A stretch of DNA of 64,000 bases from Pictodentalium vernedei (GCA_031216915.1 CM062296.1:59447084-59511083); one strand, 5' to 3'. Shown: positions 1-11,258, numbered from the stretch's first letter. Numbers and translations are program-made. The notes: generated from the letters alone by a model not told the origin.

Positions 1-450
1 TGGCCAACTCGCCCCCAGATGGAAAAACGAGGATTGGTCATGATGGGTGTTGAGAAATGAGAAACAACGCGCGATTTCAAAAATAATTTTGTTTATTTTT
101 TTTAAAAATCTCTCAGTTATTAACGATAATATAACTGTTTTACCAATTTTTACGTAACATAAATAATGAATTTTTATCAAACATATAATATTTATATAAT
201 ATTTATTTACAAAAGTATAATAAGTCCACTTCTTTACATAAACAGTTGAACATTTCCTTAAAAAGGCTGCCGTTGACTCCTCGTGTAAAATATCGGAAGC
301 AAGAGAATCAGAAGTGTCGACATCGTTAGCCACGCCTGCTAAAATTTCTACGTTCTGAATATCCAGTGACGACGAAGGTTGAAGGTTTCTCCTACAATAA
401 AAAGAAAGGAAATTGTTATCAAGATAGCCACTAAAAAACAAAGAATCATT
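1..450. other. AT-rich host DNA, no gene seen
   Basis: No open frame with recognisable content is present. The phrase GGCCAACTCGCCC occurs at the very start and again twice near 1340-1375, on either side of the hAT-like element at 459-1290. The element therefore landed inside a stretch carrying a short local repeat. Confidence 0.5.
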
Positions 451-458
451 AAGGAGAG

Positions 459-1290
459 TAGGGCTGTCGCGACTATCATTTTTGTAATCGACTAATCGTG
501 ACCAGTAATCGACGGTTAGTCGATTAATAGTCGCTTCCCATGATATTTTAGCAAATCATTCTTCTGTTCGTAAAACTCTGAAAATGACAATGGCACCAGT
601 GTGTTCAGACGAAGTGGGGTTGTGGGAACAACAAATCGGTCCCGACTGAAGCTACATGTAGTCCAATCTTGGACCCACAGTCCGTAATATAATTTTTGGG
701 GTTGGTACGTCCTGTAGGACGTACCAACCCCCAAAATAATATTACTGACTGCGGGTCCAAGTTTGAACTAGATTGAAGCCGATGAATTTACCAAAGAACG
801 TTCCTGCATATGTTTCCTTTCTGCAATAAGTTTCTCGAAATTGTGAACATTGAGATCTATGCATTCCCTCGTCAGTTGTTAAAATTGGATCTTAGTCTGA
901 AGTTCCGAACTTTAAGAAGTGATCTGACGTTCTGACTTTCGTCATAATTTTGTCACTTCCGCGCTTTGGGTTTTCCAATGGGTGCATTCGTGTGTACAAG
1001 ACTGGAGAAATTCAGAAGAATCTATTCTTCTCGAGTAACTGTGAGTGTTCTTTCTTACACAGTCAGTGACAGTCGTACAGTCTTTCGGATATGAATGTTA
1101 ACTGTGGTTAGATATTTAAAGTTATTCACCTTCATTGATCATTCACCTCCCAAAACAATGCAATTTAGCCCCGACGTGTAGTAGACGTGTACCACCTTGA
1201 AAATGAACGACGATCGACTAAAAATAAAAAACGTCGACTACTTCAATGGTCGACGGTTAGTCGACTAATCGAATAATCGCGACAGCCCTA
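459..1290 (+). mobile_element. hAT-like non-autonomous element, copy 1
   Basis: The element starts TAGGGCTGTCGCGA and ends with the inverse, TCGCGACAGCCCTA. It is flanked by an exact 8-bp duplication AAGGAGAG at 451-458 and 1291-1298, the target duplication size of hAT transposons. It contains no long coding frame. A long palindrome centred near 716 is built around GGTACGTCCTGTAGGACGTACC. The same element lies in opposite orientation at 39801-40629. Mobilisation by an unlinked hAT transposase is inferred. Confidence 0.88.
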
Positions 1291-1298
1291 AAGGAGAG

Positions 1299-2429
1299 AT
1301 GTAATAAAAAAATAAATAAATAACGATAATTTCCGAAGTGGGCCAACTCGCCCTAAAATCGAGCCAACTCGCCCCCAGTGGGCGAGATGGTCCGGGGGCG
1401 CTGGTCCCGTGCCCACACAAATGAACTAAAGACTAAGGGGAAAGAACACTCAATCAGTTAAAATAAAAAGAAATAGCTTTAACAAGGTGTTCGTTGTTAA
1501 AAAAAAAACATTTTGGAGAGGGTGGTATTGATAAGTATAACATATGGAACAGATGTGATCCCTCTGAATAAAACAGAAGTGAAAAACTTGGAGATTCAGC
1601 AAAATGTTGCTGATCGGTGGACAACCGGATCAAGTAAGCAGCTGCGCTGGAAGCGGTCAAAGGAGGACTGGGGTGGATTCCGACTAAAGATAGAATAGAC
1701 ATGGGAACATTATGCTACCTGAATTATTTGGTCAAACTCACGAACAGCAGATGGTGTAAACCCTCATTTAACCATGTATGGAATTCTAGCATTAAGACAG
1801 GGTATTTAAGGCTGGCGAGGGAGCTAATGGAGAATAACTCTACAGATACCGACGATCTAGGAGGGTGGGGGTGGGGGGGGGTGAAGCAGTGAGCTCTGTC
1901 AAACGAGATTGAATTGGTTAAATTTCTAGTTGCATTGTGTGAAATTTTTTCTGCCTGAAATTTAGATATTTTGATGACGTCAGTGTGCAGGGGGTTAAGA
2001 GAAGGATTACAGAAGAAAGTGGTGAGCTGGAATTAGGACCAGAAGAACTCTCTTAGACTGTTTGTACCAAAGAGATGCCCCTGTCTTTGAGAAGTACCTA
2101 GATGGATATTATGGTGTGTAGGGGGAGGGGGTGGGGGTGTCTTTGTTGTTAAAAGTGAGATCGAAGTTACAGTAGTTGAGGGGAGAAATCGGGAAAGGCT
2201 AAGAAAAACTGTTCCAAATGTGTAATTTAGGAGTAACGGAGGCCTTGGAACATTTCATTGTAGAATTCCTCAAATATTTGTCCAGTGGAACAAGTCTCCT
2301 TAGATTTCTAATGGAAAAATTTGGATGAAAACATGAAGGACAAGTGGATGGGGAATGACTTTTGTTTTAAGCTTATTTGTTTTACAAGGATTGGCATGCA
2401 AGTTATGCAACTTATATTTATTATGCCCC
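1299..2429. other. host DNA without recognisable gene
   Basis: Only short frames with no family resemblance are present. A G-rich run lies near 1864-1882 and GT/G-rich stretches near 2115-2140. I see no splice-flanked exon, RNA gene or clear transposon end. Confidence 0.4.
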
Positions 2430-3240
2430 CGAAAAAAATTTTCGGGGGTATATAGTCGAGATCTCCGTCCGTCCGTACTTCCGTACGTCCGTGCTTATGT
2501 CCGTCCCTACATTCGTCCGTACGAACATTTTGTATTATAACTCGACTTACTCGAGCATCAGTTGTCGGATTTTAATGTTCTTTGGTATGTTGATAGGGCA
2601 TCTTGGGGGAACGGATGCTCTCTTACCTAGCGTTTCGCCCATTCATGCCTGGCCCCTGTTTGCTTTTGGACTCTGTTTCTGACTAAGGTAAATTGTACCA
2701 TAGCCTATAGGGAAAAGTGTTGTGTGCCTCTGAAAATTTTCGAGGAGGCATACGGTCGAGGTCTCCGTCCGTCCGGGCCACCGCAGATGGCATTGCGAGG
2801 TGACCGTCCGTGCACAGTCGGTACTTGTGAGGTTGGGGGATAAAACCGTTAGTACACCAACCACTTCTGAGTTTTTTCAACTTGTGAGGTGCGAAAAACC
2901 CACTTATGAGTTGCGCAATTTTCCCCATACCTAATACTAAAATCATCTCACAAGTACATCTGCGGTAGAACGTTCGTCCGTCCGTCCATCCGTCCATCCG
3001 TTGTCGGATTTTAATGTTCTTTGGTATGGTGATAGGGCAGCTTGGGGGGACGGATGCCATCGTATCTAGCGTTTCGTCCATTCATGTTTGGTAGAGTTAT
3101 GGCCCCTGTTTGTTTTTGGCCTCTGTTTCTGACTAAGGTAAATTGTACCATAGCCTATAGGGCAAAGTGCTGCCCAATTTTTTTTTCTTTGTTATTTTTC
3201 TGTGGCCCAGTGCTTGCAGGGGAGGTTGCATGGCATTTTA
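2430..3240 (+). repeat. dispersed repeat, two diverged copies in tandem
   Basis: Two related units start near 2425 and 2719. Each opens with a short C/G-rich hairpin (CCCCCGAAAA...TTTTCGGGGG, or the diverged version near 2730), then a GAGATCTCCGTCCGTCC-type run. Each continues with the shared text TTGTCGGATTTTAATGTTCT, CTGTTTCTGACTAAGG and AATTGTACCATAGCCTATAG. The second copy is longer. This is a multi-copy, non-coding host repeat of a kind common in bivalve genomes (recalled, not checked). Short frames across it are not genes. Confidence 0.7.
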
Positions 3241-3244
3241 ACCT

Positions 3245-3805
3245 CTACATATGAATATATCCACGTGAATATGGATGACACAAGAATTGTAGTGATTTTG
3301 GTTCCAGACCATTTAAAATTGTATCACCGCACCAATCGATTTCAAATTTTATTTGCTTATTACTAATGTCAAAATACAGGTCAAGTTCGATTTGGAAGTT
3401 CTCTCCGACCATTCCTGCCTCTTTTTGAATTAAAAAATCACAAATTTCCCAATTTCAGCTTTATTCGTACTGTCCAGTGCCTATAGGGGAAGTGCTGTCC
3501 GATTTTTTTAGTCCACTATTTCTGTACTGCCCAGTGCTTGCAGGGGAAGTTGCCTGTCATTTTAAACTACATATCAATATAACCATACAAATATGGATGC
3601 CGTTTGCATGTCATTTGAATCTACTACATATCAATATATTCATATAAATATGGATGACACAAGAATCATAGTGTTTTTCAATTTCGTTCATTCAAAGTTG
3701 TTTGGATGAACCAATTCTCTTCAAACATTCAGAAGTTATTTATTTACATGCAAGTCCGACTTTGCTACCTTCGGCGGAATCAGCGTTAGCGTTGCTCTTG
3801 TTTAT
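3245..3805 (+). repeat. further partial copies of the same dispersed repeat
   Basis: The phrase GCCCAGTGCTTGCAGGGGA occurs near 3208 and again near 3528, each followed by a CATATNAATATA...ATATGGATGACACAAGAAT block. These are decayed tails of the preceding repeat. No gene is visible. Confidence 0.55.
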
Positions 3806-3829
3806 ATTTATTTATTGGTGTTTAAGGTC

Positions 3830-4175
3830 ACATATTTTCACGCACAATGGCTAATCGTGACCGTGTCAGTTTTACGGATGGGGGAAGCCGGAGTTCCTGG
3901 GGAGAATCATCGAGCATTGACAAGCACCTGTCCGCTCCTCAATATTCTAACTCTGTTCAAGCTCCGCTCAAGCAGGGTTACATCGGCTGAAGACATGGAC
4001 ACCATCGACGTGCAGTACGCCTTAGTTCACGGCGTCATCGTGCCCCCATGTAGGCAACTAGGATAAAGTGCCTTGTCCAAAGATACAACGCGAGTCGTCC
4101 GGACGGGGATCGAACTCGGGACCTCCAGCATAGAAACCCAACAGTCTACTACTGAGGCACGGAGCACCCATGTGA
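3830..4175 (-). repeat. tRNA-derived SINE
   Basis: Read on the minus strand from about 4175, the head contains CCTCAGTAGTAG (A-box position) and GAGTTCGATCCC (B-box position), as in tRNA-promoted SINEs. It is followed by TTGGACAAGGCACTTTATCC, a phrase seen in many marine invertebrate SINE bodies. The body continues to about 3830. RNA polymerase III transcription is inferred from the boxes. It is not a functional tRNA because the cloverleaf is incomplete. Confidence 0.75.
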
Positions 4176-4369
4176 CTTCTATTAAGGCCTCTCGTCGGCC
4201 GAATGGCGGAGGTGTGTGGGATGATTTTTATAGCGGGAACTTCGTGTCCACGCTCTTCTCGAATAATGTGAAGGAATATTTATCCTGAAAGGGGTGCGTG
4301 CGTGTCCGCTCAGAGTACACGCAGTTTACGTCCCCACTCGCTGTGACATCATCAACCCCATAATTGATG

Positions 4370-4480
4370 CTGACAGAGAGTGTTGGGACACCTTAGCAAA
4401 TTTGCCCGACCTAGGATCGATCCCAGGACTTCTGGTATGAGAGACCAGCGCACATGTCCACTCGGCCACCACTCGTGAAT
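4370..4480 (-). repeat. tRNA-like SINE head or tRNA pseudogene
   Basis: The minus strand reads GTGGCCGAGTGGACATGTGC, then CTGGTCTCTCATACCAG (an anticodon-arm-like hairpin with CAT in the loop), then GGGATCGATCCTAGG (T-arm with B box). The acceptor stem is not intact, so a SINE head or pseudo-tRNA is more likely than a working tRNA. Confidence 0.55.
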
Positions 4481-4828
4481 GAAAGTAGGGAAAGGGTCAA
4501 TTTTATAGTTAGGGAGATCGTGAAATTGCTCATAAATGTGTGCATATTCCGAAACTGCTTAACTACGAGATCAGTATTATCACTTCACGCCAATATTTAT
4601 TAATATGTTTGGGGACTGGACTGGCCCCCTGTGACCTTTGGACATAGAGCGCAAATGATTGAACATGGCGCCAGGATAACACTCCACTGGATGTCCGGGA
4701 GTGATCTCGATCAATGCGTCAGAAATTTGTATTAGTAGTTCTAGTGAGAGCAGTCGGAGAACCGGAGAAAGAAGGTTGAGATGGAGTAGGAGGTAGCGTG
4801 CGTGTGTCCGTCCGTCCGTCTGTCCGTC

Positions 4829-5430
4829 AGTAGTGTGAAAACGGGGATACGAGTCCACCAACATTTTTGTCTCAATCGCACCTCATCAAAACTTAGTTTT
4901 TTCGAGCAAATCACGTTCGTCAAGATAGAATTGTATTGATTTGTTCGATGCGACACGTCCACGTCCACGTTCACATCGTCAATTTTACCCGATTCTCACA
5001 GTGGGTGACGGTAGACGAGATATCGTGGGTTGAACGTTCGATTTCTCAAATAGCCAATGCTGGGCTCGTCACCGAATTTTGACAAACTCTAAAAAATTCC
5101 TCTCTTAAAAGTTCACTTTTTGGTGGGCTCTTAAGAATCTGACACGATCGATCTCGGGAAAACACCCACCTTTTCACAGAGGTAACACGGACCCACCATT
5201 TTAGTTGAATTTTTTGACAGAATACCGTCAAAAAGACACCATCGGTGCGGATGGAAGACCAGCGACCCAACGTCGACTCAAACGGAAAAACGGAGTACGA
5301 ATCAAGAGGGTAAATTTATCGGTTGGCCCGAATCCGCCAGCGATGACGTGGTGAGGTGTTTGGCAAGGAGAGAGAGATAGCTCGCACGTTGTATTTTAGT
5401 GTGTGAAAAGTGTACTCGAAACTGTCGATA
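4829..5430 (+). repeat. left terminal inverted repeat of element A
   Basis: About 600 bp match the reverse complement of 21291-22105. Shared blocks include GATTCTCACAGTGGGTGACGG, CGGGAAAACACCCACCTTTT, GGTGCGGATGGAAGACCAGC and GTGTGTGAAAAGTGTACTCG. The repeats are diverged by point changes and small gaps, so the insertion is not recent. Short frames inside are not genes. Confidence 0.9.
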
Positions 5431-5609
5431 AAAATTGTTTTTTAAAATATATATATAAACAACATTCAAAAAATAAGAATACAAAAGATATTTCTATAAA
5501 ACAACATTCAAAAAAATAAATAAGATTACAAAAAAAAATATTTTTTATTAAAAAAAAAAGAAAGAAAATAAAAAATAATAAATAAAAAAAACAATGTTTC
5601 TACACATCG

Positions 5610-6410
5610 GAGATTTGAAGTGAAGGGACGAGCAGGTTCGCGAATTAATACGCAGTAAGGAGAATATTCGGATTGCGTCAGGAAGGTCATGACGATTTCA
5701 TTGGTGACATTAAAATAGGATTTCAACACGATTATTTAATCATCGGTCCGAATAGGTACGAAATGACCGAAGGATTAAACAAGAGACCCAGCGATTATAC
5801 CGATTAGGATTACAAAAATTACCGAGACATTCTGGTTTAGACTCACGCAATGAAGAAGAACTATGATCCCAAAGAGACGAGACCGAAGGATAGGAGAGGT
5901 TACAAGTGGAAGCATGTGGTGGATCCCATATGGAAGGCAAATGAGTATTTCCTGAAACCAATGACTGGGAAGGGAATGACCAACACGATATTTCTTCCAC
6001 GCGATCCCGATGCCTTGTGTGGGAGATTGAATATTGTTTATGGCAAGCAAGGAGGCTGGTAACACCGGAGTGAATAGCGAGATAGTGAGCATGTGCGGCG
6101 AATTGTTGAGGCAGAAGATCTTGACTAAGAAGGATTATCAAAAGTTGATTAACTGGTTGAGTGCTAAATTATTTTTGGAAGTTGGAATTTGTTCATATAG
6201 ATTTGCATTATTAAAAATTATTGTAGAGTGCCTGAAGGCACTCTCCAATAATTTTTAATAATGCAAATCTATATGAACACAATTGTATTTGCTTATGACT
6301 GAATAGGAAATTTGAGTAAAGAATATGAAGACTTTAGTATGGTACCCTCATGTTTCTTGAAAGCCATGATAGTGGCTTCCAGCACTCAACCAGTTAATCG
6401 TTTGAAATAA
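5610..6410 (+). pseudogene. DUF8207-type protein remnant (element A)
   Basis: This is a decayed copy of the gene at 50798-51700. Shared blocks are SNRY-like (SEE 5740-5760), then RPKDRRGYKWKHVVDPIW and the C-terminal helix region LLRQKILTKKDYQKLIN. The match to proteins labelled DUF8207 in invertebrate genomes is from memory. Function is unknown; its fixed place before the capsid-related genes suggests a virion or assembly role (inference). The 5' part has stops and shifts. A frameshift near 6060 separates the GYKW part from the C-terminal part. A MITE has inserted at a TTAA inside the last codons (6149-6397), with the original stop at 6408-6410. Confidence 0.72.
6149..6397. mobile_element. 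palindromic TTAA-type MITE inserted in element A
   Basis: It begins TTAACTGGTTGAGTGC and ends GCACTCAACCAGTTAA. Its centre is a long perfect hairpin around GAGTGCCTGAAGGCACTC with arms such as ATAGATTTGCATTATTAAAA. The TTAA target and full palindrome point to a piggyBac-type non-autonomous element (inference). The same hairpin core occurs at about 22580-22640 and 27075-27125. It interrupts the last codons of the DUF8207-type gene. Confidence 0.8.
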
Positions 6411-6503
6411 TAAAATAGTGACAGAAAAGAAAAAAAAAACAAAAAAAAATAAGTAAATAAAAATATATATTAAAAAATAATAAATAATAATAATTAAAAA
6501 AAA

Positions 6504-6870
6504 ATGTTAGTAATAAATAATAGAGGATACGCCAGATCTTACGTCTATCGTCGATTCTATGATGCGGTTTATAACTCTTAAATTCACCGGCGATGCCGCG
6601 TAACAGCTCGCGTCGAGCACTCTCAAAATCGGAAAGAAAATGGTGATCGATGCGGGTAAGGAAGCTGCGACCGAAGCAAGCAGTAGAATAGCTTCGTAAG
6701 CCGGTAAGAGAGGTGCCGACGTTTTGATTAATAAATTGGTAACTCCACAACCTGCCAAACGATCGAGAATCGTACCAAAAAGTTGGAGAAATTTCTGTGA
6801 TGATGTCGTGCCGATACAAGACTTGGCTAAAATGTCTAAAGGATCGGAATTGAAAGTGATTTATAAGTAA
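6504..6870 (+). pseudogene. small conserved virion-type protein remnant (element A)
   Basis: Homologous to 51842-52222 (about 126 residues): both begin with a LVI(N/K)NRGYxRxYV-like N-terminus and share the block KSW...D...VPIQDLAKM near the C-terminus. Several in-frame stops (for example near 6567, 6599 and 6699) and shifts break it. In Polinton/adintovirus gene order this slot, before the packaging ATPase, holds small basic/alanine-rich virion proteins. The exact function is unknown. A TATATATT run lies just upstream (6463-6470). Confidence 0.65.
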
Positions 6871-6968
6871 TAAAAAACTTATATATATATAAATATAAAA
6901 AGAAATTAAAATAGAAAAAAAACATAATTAAAAAAAAACATAGTAAAAAACAAACTAGAGAAAAAAAA

Positions 6969-7799
6969 ATGAATATCAAAGACATGTCTTGGAATGACGT
7001 GATGACCAAGAGGTCGAATGACGAGTTCTTTCCCAAGAGCATAAGATGTCTAATAGTGGGGAAATCGAATTGCGGAAAGAGCAATCTCTTGATGAATCTA
7101 TTGTTGCAACCTGGTTAGGTGGATTATGTCAGATTATTCGTTTTTGGCAAGAGTCGTCTCATTCAACCGGAATATAGATTGCTTTGAGAGTGCATGATGC
7201 GTAAATTGCCCAAGGATGTTATGTTGAGAATCTCTGACAATCGAGACGAATTCGAAGGACACGAGACTTCGAATATATTGGAACAGATGGCGAGAGAATT
7301 GACCAAGAGAAATTTGGAGTGTTCGAACATGACATGTCAGTTTTATGAGAATGCAGACGATGTTCCTGATCCTAGACAGTCGAAGTCGGAGAATAAAAAT
7401 CTCATAATCTTCGACGATCTATTATTGGAGAGACAGAGTCGATGCAGATCGTATTATGTTCGAGGACGTCACAGCAACGTGGATTGTTTCTATTGGTCTC
7501 AGAATTATTTTCGACTGCCCAGACAGACGATATGGGAGAATGCTTATTTTCTGTGTCTCTTTGGTCAGGATCTCAAGAATCTCAATCACATCTATGGAGT
7601 TCATGTGGCCAGTGACATAAGTAGGGAAGAATTCAGGAGATTTTGTAAGAAGGTGTGGGAAAAAGGACTTCGCAATTTCGTTGTGATCGATTTGACTAGC
7701 GAATTTAACAACGGAAAATATGGATTCGACGATTTTTTTTATATTCCTAATAATAATAATAGAAAAGAAAATAAAAAAACGGTATCAATAAAAATATAA
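6969..7799 (+). pseudogene. FtsK/HerA-type genome-packaging ATPase (element A), two stops
   Basis: The start is MNIKDMSWND, followed by a Walker A loop VGKSNCGKSN at about residues 30-40 and a Walker B strand LIIFDDLLLE at about residue 147. The length of about 276 residues fits the A32/FtsK-like packaging ATPases of Polintons, which pump DNA into preformed capsids. In-frame stops lie near 7114 (TAG) and 7186 (TGA). From 7194 the frame is open to the end (201 codons). The copy at 52308-53127 is highly similar. Poly-A and TATATATATA precede the start. Confidence 0.88.
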
Positions 7800-7838
7800 A
7801 ATATAAAAAAATATATAAATAATAATAATAATAAAAAA

Positions 7839-8313
7839 ATGTCACAATATCATCTATTAGAACAGATAGTCGAGAATACCGATGCGAAACAATCCTTTCA
7901 AATCATACTGAGTAACGACACGACTCGATTCCGACTTAATTCGAACCTTCCATCGAATTGAAGAAGGAAAAGAGATAAGAGATGGCGTTGGTTAATCTCG
8001 AGACTTACTATTCGTTTCCCAATGTCACTGAAAAGAATAACGCATTCAAGTATTACGACGGAATGGATTACTTCTGGATACGAATTCCCAAAGGAAGTAA
8101 TGACATAGACGATCTGAACCGTCACATCCAGACAAGGTTGAAGACCGTCTGTCACGGAGGCAATATGATAAGAAATGCACCCATTACGAGTACCCTACAG
8201 ATGATATTAGACTTGAGAGATAATTGTCGAGTGGATTTTAGTGCGGAAGATTTGATCGGTAAGATGTTGGGATTCGATCGAAAGATGTATCGAGGTAACG
8301 CAGCGTCCGAAAA
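7839..8313 (+). pseudogene. penton-like minor capsid protein, 3' truncated (element A)
   Basis: The start MSQYHLLEQIVENT matches the family seen complete at 53183-53941. Shared blocks are NLETYYSFPNVT, RIPKGSNDIDDLN and IGKMLGFDRKMYRGN. The jelly-roll penton assignment follows the family's standard place after the ATPase in Polintons/adintoviruses; the fold is not visible from sequence alone. A frameshift lies near 7940. At about 8313 the homology stops inside the phrase ASENT, and unrelated repeat DNA replaces the C-terminal third. Confidence 0.75.
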
Positions 8314-9330
8314 TACATCACATATATACAGGTTTTTTCTCGTGCAAAAATTATGCAAATTAGATGAACTTTGATTTATTCAGTGCTACTTGTACACAGT
8401 AAGTGCACATGTCGATACGGATCGGGCTAGAGTCTGGATTTATGAACCGATCTTCACGAAACGTCTTGGGAACCTTTGTTATCACGTTGCGATGAGAACG
8501 AGTGTTGCTGGGTGTGGTCCAAAATTCAAGATAGCTGCTAGTGTCCATTTTGTACAGAAATTCGGTGCAATCAGTTTTTTGTACACAACTTCTATACGGC
8601 TCAGGCTAGAGGTCGTATTTATGAACCGATCTTTACAAAACTTCTTGGGTACCTTTGTTATCACCGTGTGACCAGAACGGGTGTTTTGGGGTGCGGTAAA
8701 GAATTCAAGATGGCCGCCAGCAGCCTTTTTGTACTAAAATTAGTGCAATCAGTTTTTTTGTACAGAACTTCTGTATGAAAGTTCTGATTTGAATAAAGTT
8801 TTGTAGGAGTGTTTAGTAACACATGGAATACATCACATATAATACAGGCTTTTCTCGTGCAGACATTATGCAAATTAGACGAACTTTGATTTGTTCAGTG
8901 CTACTTATACACAGTAAGTGCACATGTTGATACGGCTCGGGCTAGAGTCTGTATTTATGAACTGATTTTCACGAAACTTCTTGGGGTGCCTTTGTTATCA
9001 CCTTGTGACAGGAACGAGTGTTTTGTGTGCCTTTGTTAGCACTGTGCTATGAGAACAAATATTTTGGGGTTCAGTCAGACCCACTCTGGGACTCAAAGAT
9101 TTCTTTTCCAGTTTAGCATCTAATAGTCGCCCACCTTTACAATACTTTACCTATACATTTGTTACAGGCTACAGTCAGCATTTATGTATAGACCATTACA
9201 ATACTCTACATGTACCTTTGTTATCAGGTCATTACCTAGATGTTTGTCATTGCTGTGTCACATATACTATACATGTACATGTCTTAAACAAGTTGAGCTA
9301 CAGTGTCATTGACACTTTCATTTTATGTAT
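8314..9330 (+). repeat. repeat block replacing the penton 3' end
   Basis: Non-coding DNA with internal direct repeats. The text TCTCGTGCA...TTATGCAAATTAGA, GTTCAGTGCTACTT and ACACAGTAAGTGCACATG occurs near 8338-8410 and again near 8852-8925. The phrase TTTATGAACCGATCTTCACG recurs with variation near 8441, 8619 and 8953. The composition is less AT-rich than the flanking viral-type genes, so this is inserted host-type repeat DNA. No target duplication could be identified. Confidence 0.6.
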
Positions 9331-9452
9331 TTATATAAGAAAGAAAAAATTGAAAAAACATAATATTTATAATAATTAAACAAATCATTAACTGGTAATA
9401 TTTCTAATTAAAAAAAAAAATTATAACCCAGTGATAAAAAACAACAACAAAT

Positions 9453-9874
9453 ATGAGTAGCAGTCGATACATCATTAAAAATGTGAACATATACGAAGGA
9501 CAGAAAGCTAAACTTTGTAGAGCGTTGAACTGAAAATGGTTTCTTACCGCTATTGGTGGGAATCGCCGCCAAAGCATTACCCATTCTTGTGAATACAGTG
9601 TTGTCAGCTATGGGGGTGGGAGCTCTCTAGGGACTCGCTCGTTCGGGAGTCGACAAAATAATGGGAGGAAAAGAAGAAGGGAGGAGCCGTGTGTCGCATA
9701 GACGCCAAAGGTGAAGGATTGCATCTAGGACCCATGAGAAAAGGTAGCAATGCTTTCCATGGAGACAGTCTCTATCTGAAGACCGGAAAGAATGTGAAAC
9801 CGATTGGTAAAGGTTTATTGTTCTGTCAGAATTTGCCATTTAAGAATATGCCCATTTTGGGTATGTTATTATAA
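9453..9874 (+). pseudogene. adenovirus pX-like virion protein remnant (element A)
   Basis: Shares its start (YIIKNVNI) and end (KGLLF...LPFKNMPILGMLL) with the gene at 54087-54686. Compared with that copy, an internal segment before the hydrophobic GFLPLLVGIA-like stretch is missing, and frames shift near 9534 and 9610. The family is short and has a glycine-rich hydrophobic stretch followed by repeated GLYL motifs. It resembles adenovirus L2 mu (protein X) relatives described in adintoviruses. It would act inside the virion (family knowledge). Confidence 0.6.
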
Positions 9875-9916
9875 ACAAAAGAAAAATAATAATGATTAAA
9901 AATAACATTTAAAAAA

Positions 9917-10000
9917 ATGGAACAAAAGGAGACGAAACGATATTCCCCGTATGATTCTAACGACAAAAATAATGGTTTTATCAATATACGAGAGGCATAA
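9917..10000 (+). CDS. short ORF or remnant, 27 residues
   Basis: An ATG in a poly-A context opens MEQKETKRYSPYDSNDKN and ends at a TAA. It occupies the same slot, after the pX-like gene, as the triplicated-repeat ORF at 54754-55035, and both start with Met-acidic-Lys text, but homology is not demonstrable. It may be the head of a longer decayed gene, since stops follow at once. Confidence 0.3.
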   Translation: MEQKETKRYSPYDSNDKNNGFINIREA

Positions 10001-10210
10001 AATGTCATCTCTTTCCAGTCCACGCGATCCTAATAGACGAGAAGAATCCATTCATTTGTTCGATGATAAGATGGATAGATATGTTTTTATTTAAAAAAAC
10101 GAAATATATATAACAGAGAAAGAAAAAAATAATACTAAAAACAAAATAATAGAAAAAAAATAATAAATAATAAGAATATAATTTTTTATATATATATATA
10201 TATATAAATT

Positions 10211-10601
10211 ATGACGAACAGTTCCATGGAATCGAGAGCTTGGTTTCTTCGAAGAGTGCTGTGCAGAGCTTAAGATCTGCGCGAACGAACAACTTCCTCA
10301 TGTCTTGAACGTAAGATGCCTCGGTTGTCGAGAGGAGAAAGAATTTAATCACATTGATCATTCGTGTCTTCTGATGGAATGGGAAGACACCATCACCATG
10401 TATTTCATACTTGCATTGGATTACGTTCGATGTGACGATGTGATCAAATGATGGAGAGAATTTGTGTCTTGCGTTGGAGAATCTGAGCCTACAAAAGTAG
10501 AAAAATTGAAGTTAGCACATCAAAGTCTGACCACCAAAGATAGGGAACGCATTTTGAAATATTTGTTGGAAAGGGGGAGACCGCTAAAATTTAACGGAAT
10601 T

Positions 10602-10605
<4 letters not shown>
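10211..10605 (+). pseudogene. unknown cysteine-containing protein, decayed
   Basis: An ATG follows a TATATATATATATAAATT run. The first codons (SRAWFLRR) match a short ORF at 13611 across the nested element, so this is a duplicated gene head. After one shift near 10255 a frame encodes a Cys/His-containing segment (RCLGCREEKEFNHIDHSC) that could bind zinc (inference), followed by charged helical sequence with one TGA near 10453. I do not recognise the family. It ends in a long TA run. Confidence 0.45.
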
Positions 10606-10644
<39 letters not shown>

Positions 10645-10728
10645 AAATGAAAAGAAAAAAAATTATCATATTCATAATAAAAGAAGAAAAAAAACTTAAA
10701 ATAAGAATAAATTTTTTTTTTTATATTT

Positions 10729-10795
10729 AAGAAAAAACTGTTGTTTTCCTTCGGTTTATTCGATATAAACCGAAGGAAAACAACAGTTTTTTCTT
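10729..10795. terminator. perfect 31-bp stem hairpin after a gene (element A)
   Basis: Arms 10729-10759 and 10765-10795 are perfectly complementary around the 5-nt loop TCGAT. The centre reads CCTTCGGTTTAT / ATAAACCGAAGG, with A-rich and T-rich outer ends. It lies about 130 bp after the decayed ORF at 10211-10605. Similar hairpins sit at convergent gene ends at 17727-17797, 55209-55262 and 62373-62491. A role in 3'-end formation is inferred. A small foldback MITE is the alternative, though no target duplication is evident. Confidence 0.6.
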
Positions 10796-10799
10796 ATAA

Positions 10800-11252
10800 T
10801 TTAATCGGGCTGTAATATTAAAATATAAAAACTATGTGTAGGTGAACGAAAAACGTTTAATTTTCGCAAAAGACAACAGTCAAACTCAGGAAAGTGTGCC
10901 ACAAACAGGTCACGTCAATCATTGTCAAATTGTTTGTTGTTTTAATTTTCGATCATAGACGACAGATATTTAGCAAGTCACGTAACAATATCATTAAAAA
11001 CATTTTTTTAAGTTCCCCCAAAATCATGTTTGGGTATATGATCTTTTATTTGTCTCCCACTTCGGTATATTTTATGAAATTCAATTGTCACTGAGAAATT
11101 ATCATTACATTCTCGCTGACTGGAGGCGATGAAAAATTGATCATTGATCTTTGTTTACAAGCTTGTTGTCCATCTATCAGTCTGCCGTCACGCCCTCACG
11201 GTGACAATTGGTTTGAGTGGGCGGGGCTTCAAGAGTCTTCAAAGTTGGATCG
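10800..11252. other. element A DNA without a recognisable gene
   Basis: This stretch lies between the hairpin and the nested element. Only short frames occur. The 3' part (from about 11160) is less AT-rich than other element A spacers and contains the phrase GGCGGGGCTT. Sequence on the other side of the nested element (13540-13600) has similar composition, including GAGGCGGGGCAAA. I see no gene. Confidence 0.4.
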
Positions 11253-11258
11253 GATGTG

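Noticed and set aside
4370..4480. Functional tRNA with CAT anticodon
   Set aside because: Anticodon and T-arm-like parts are present but the acceptor stem does not pair, and it lies beside a SINE. Treated as SINE head or pseudogene.
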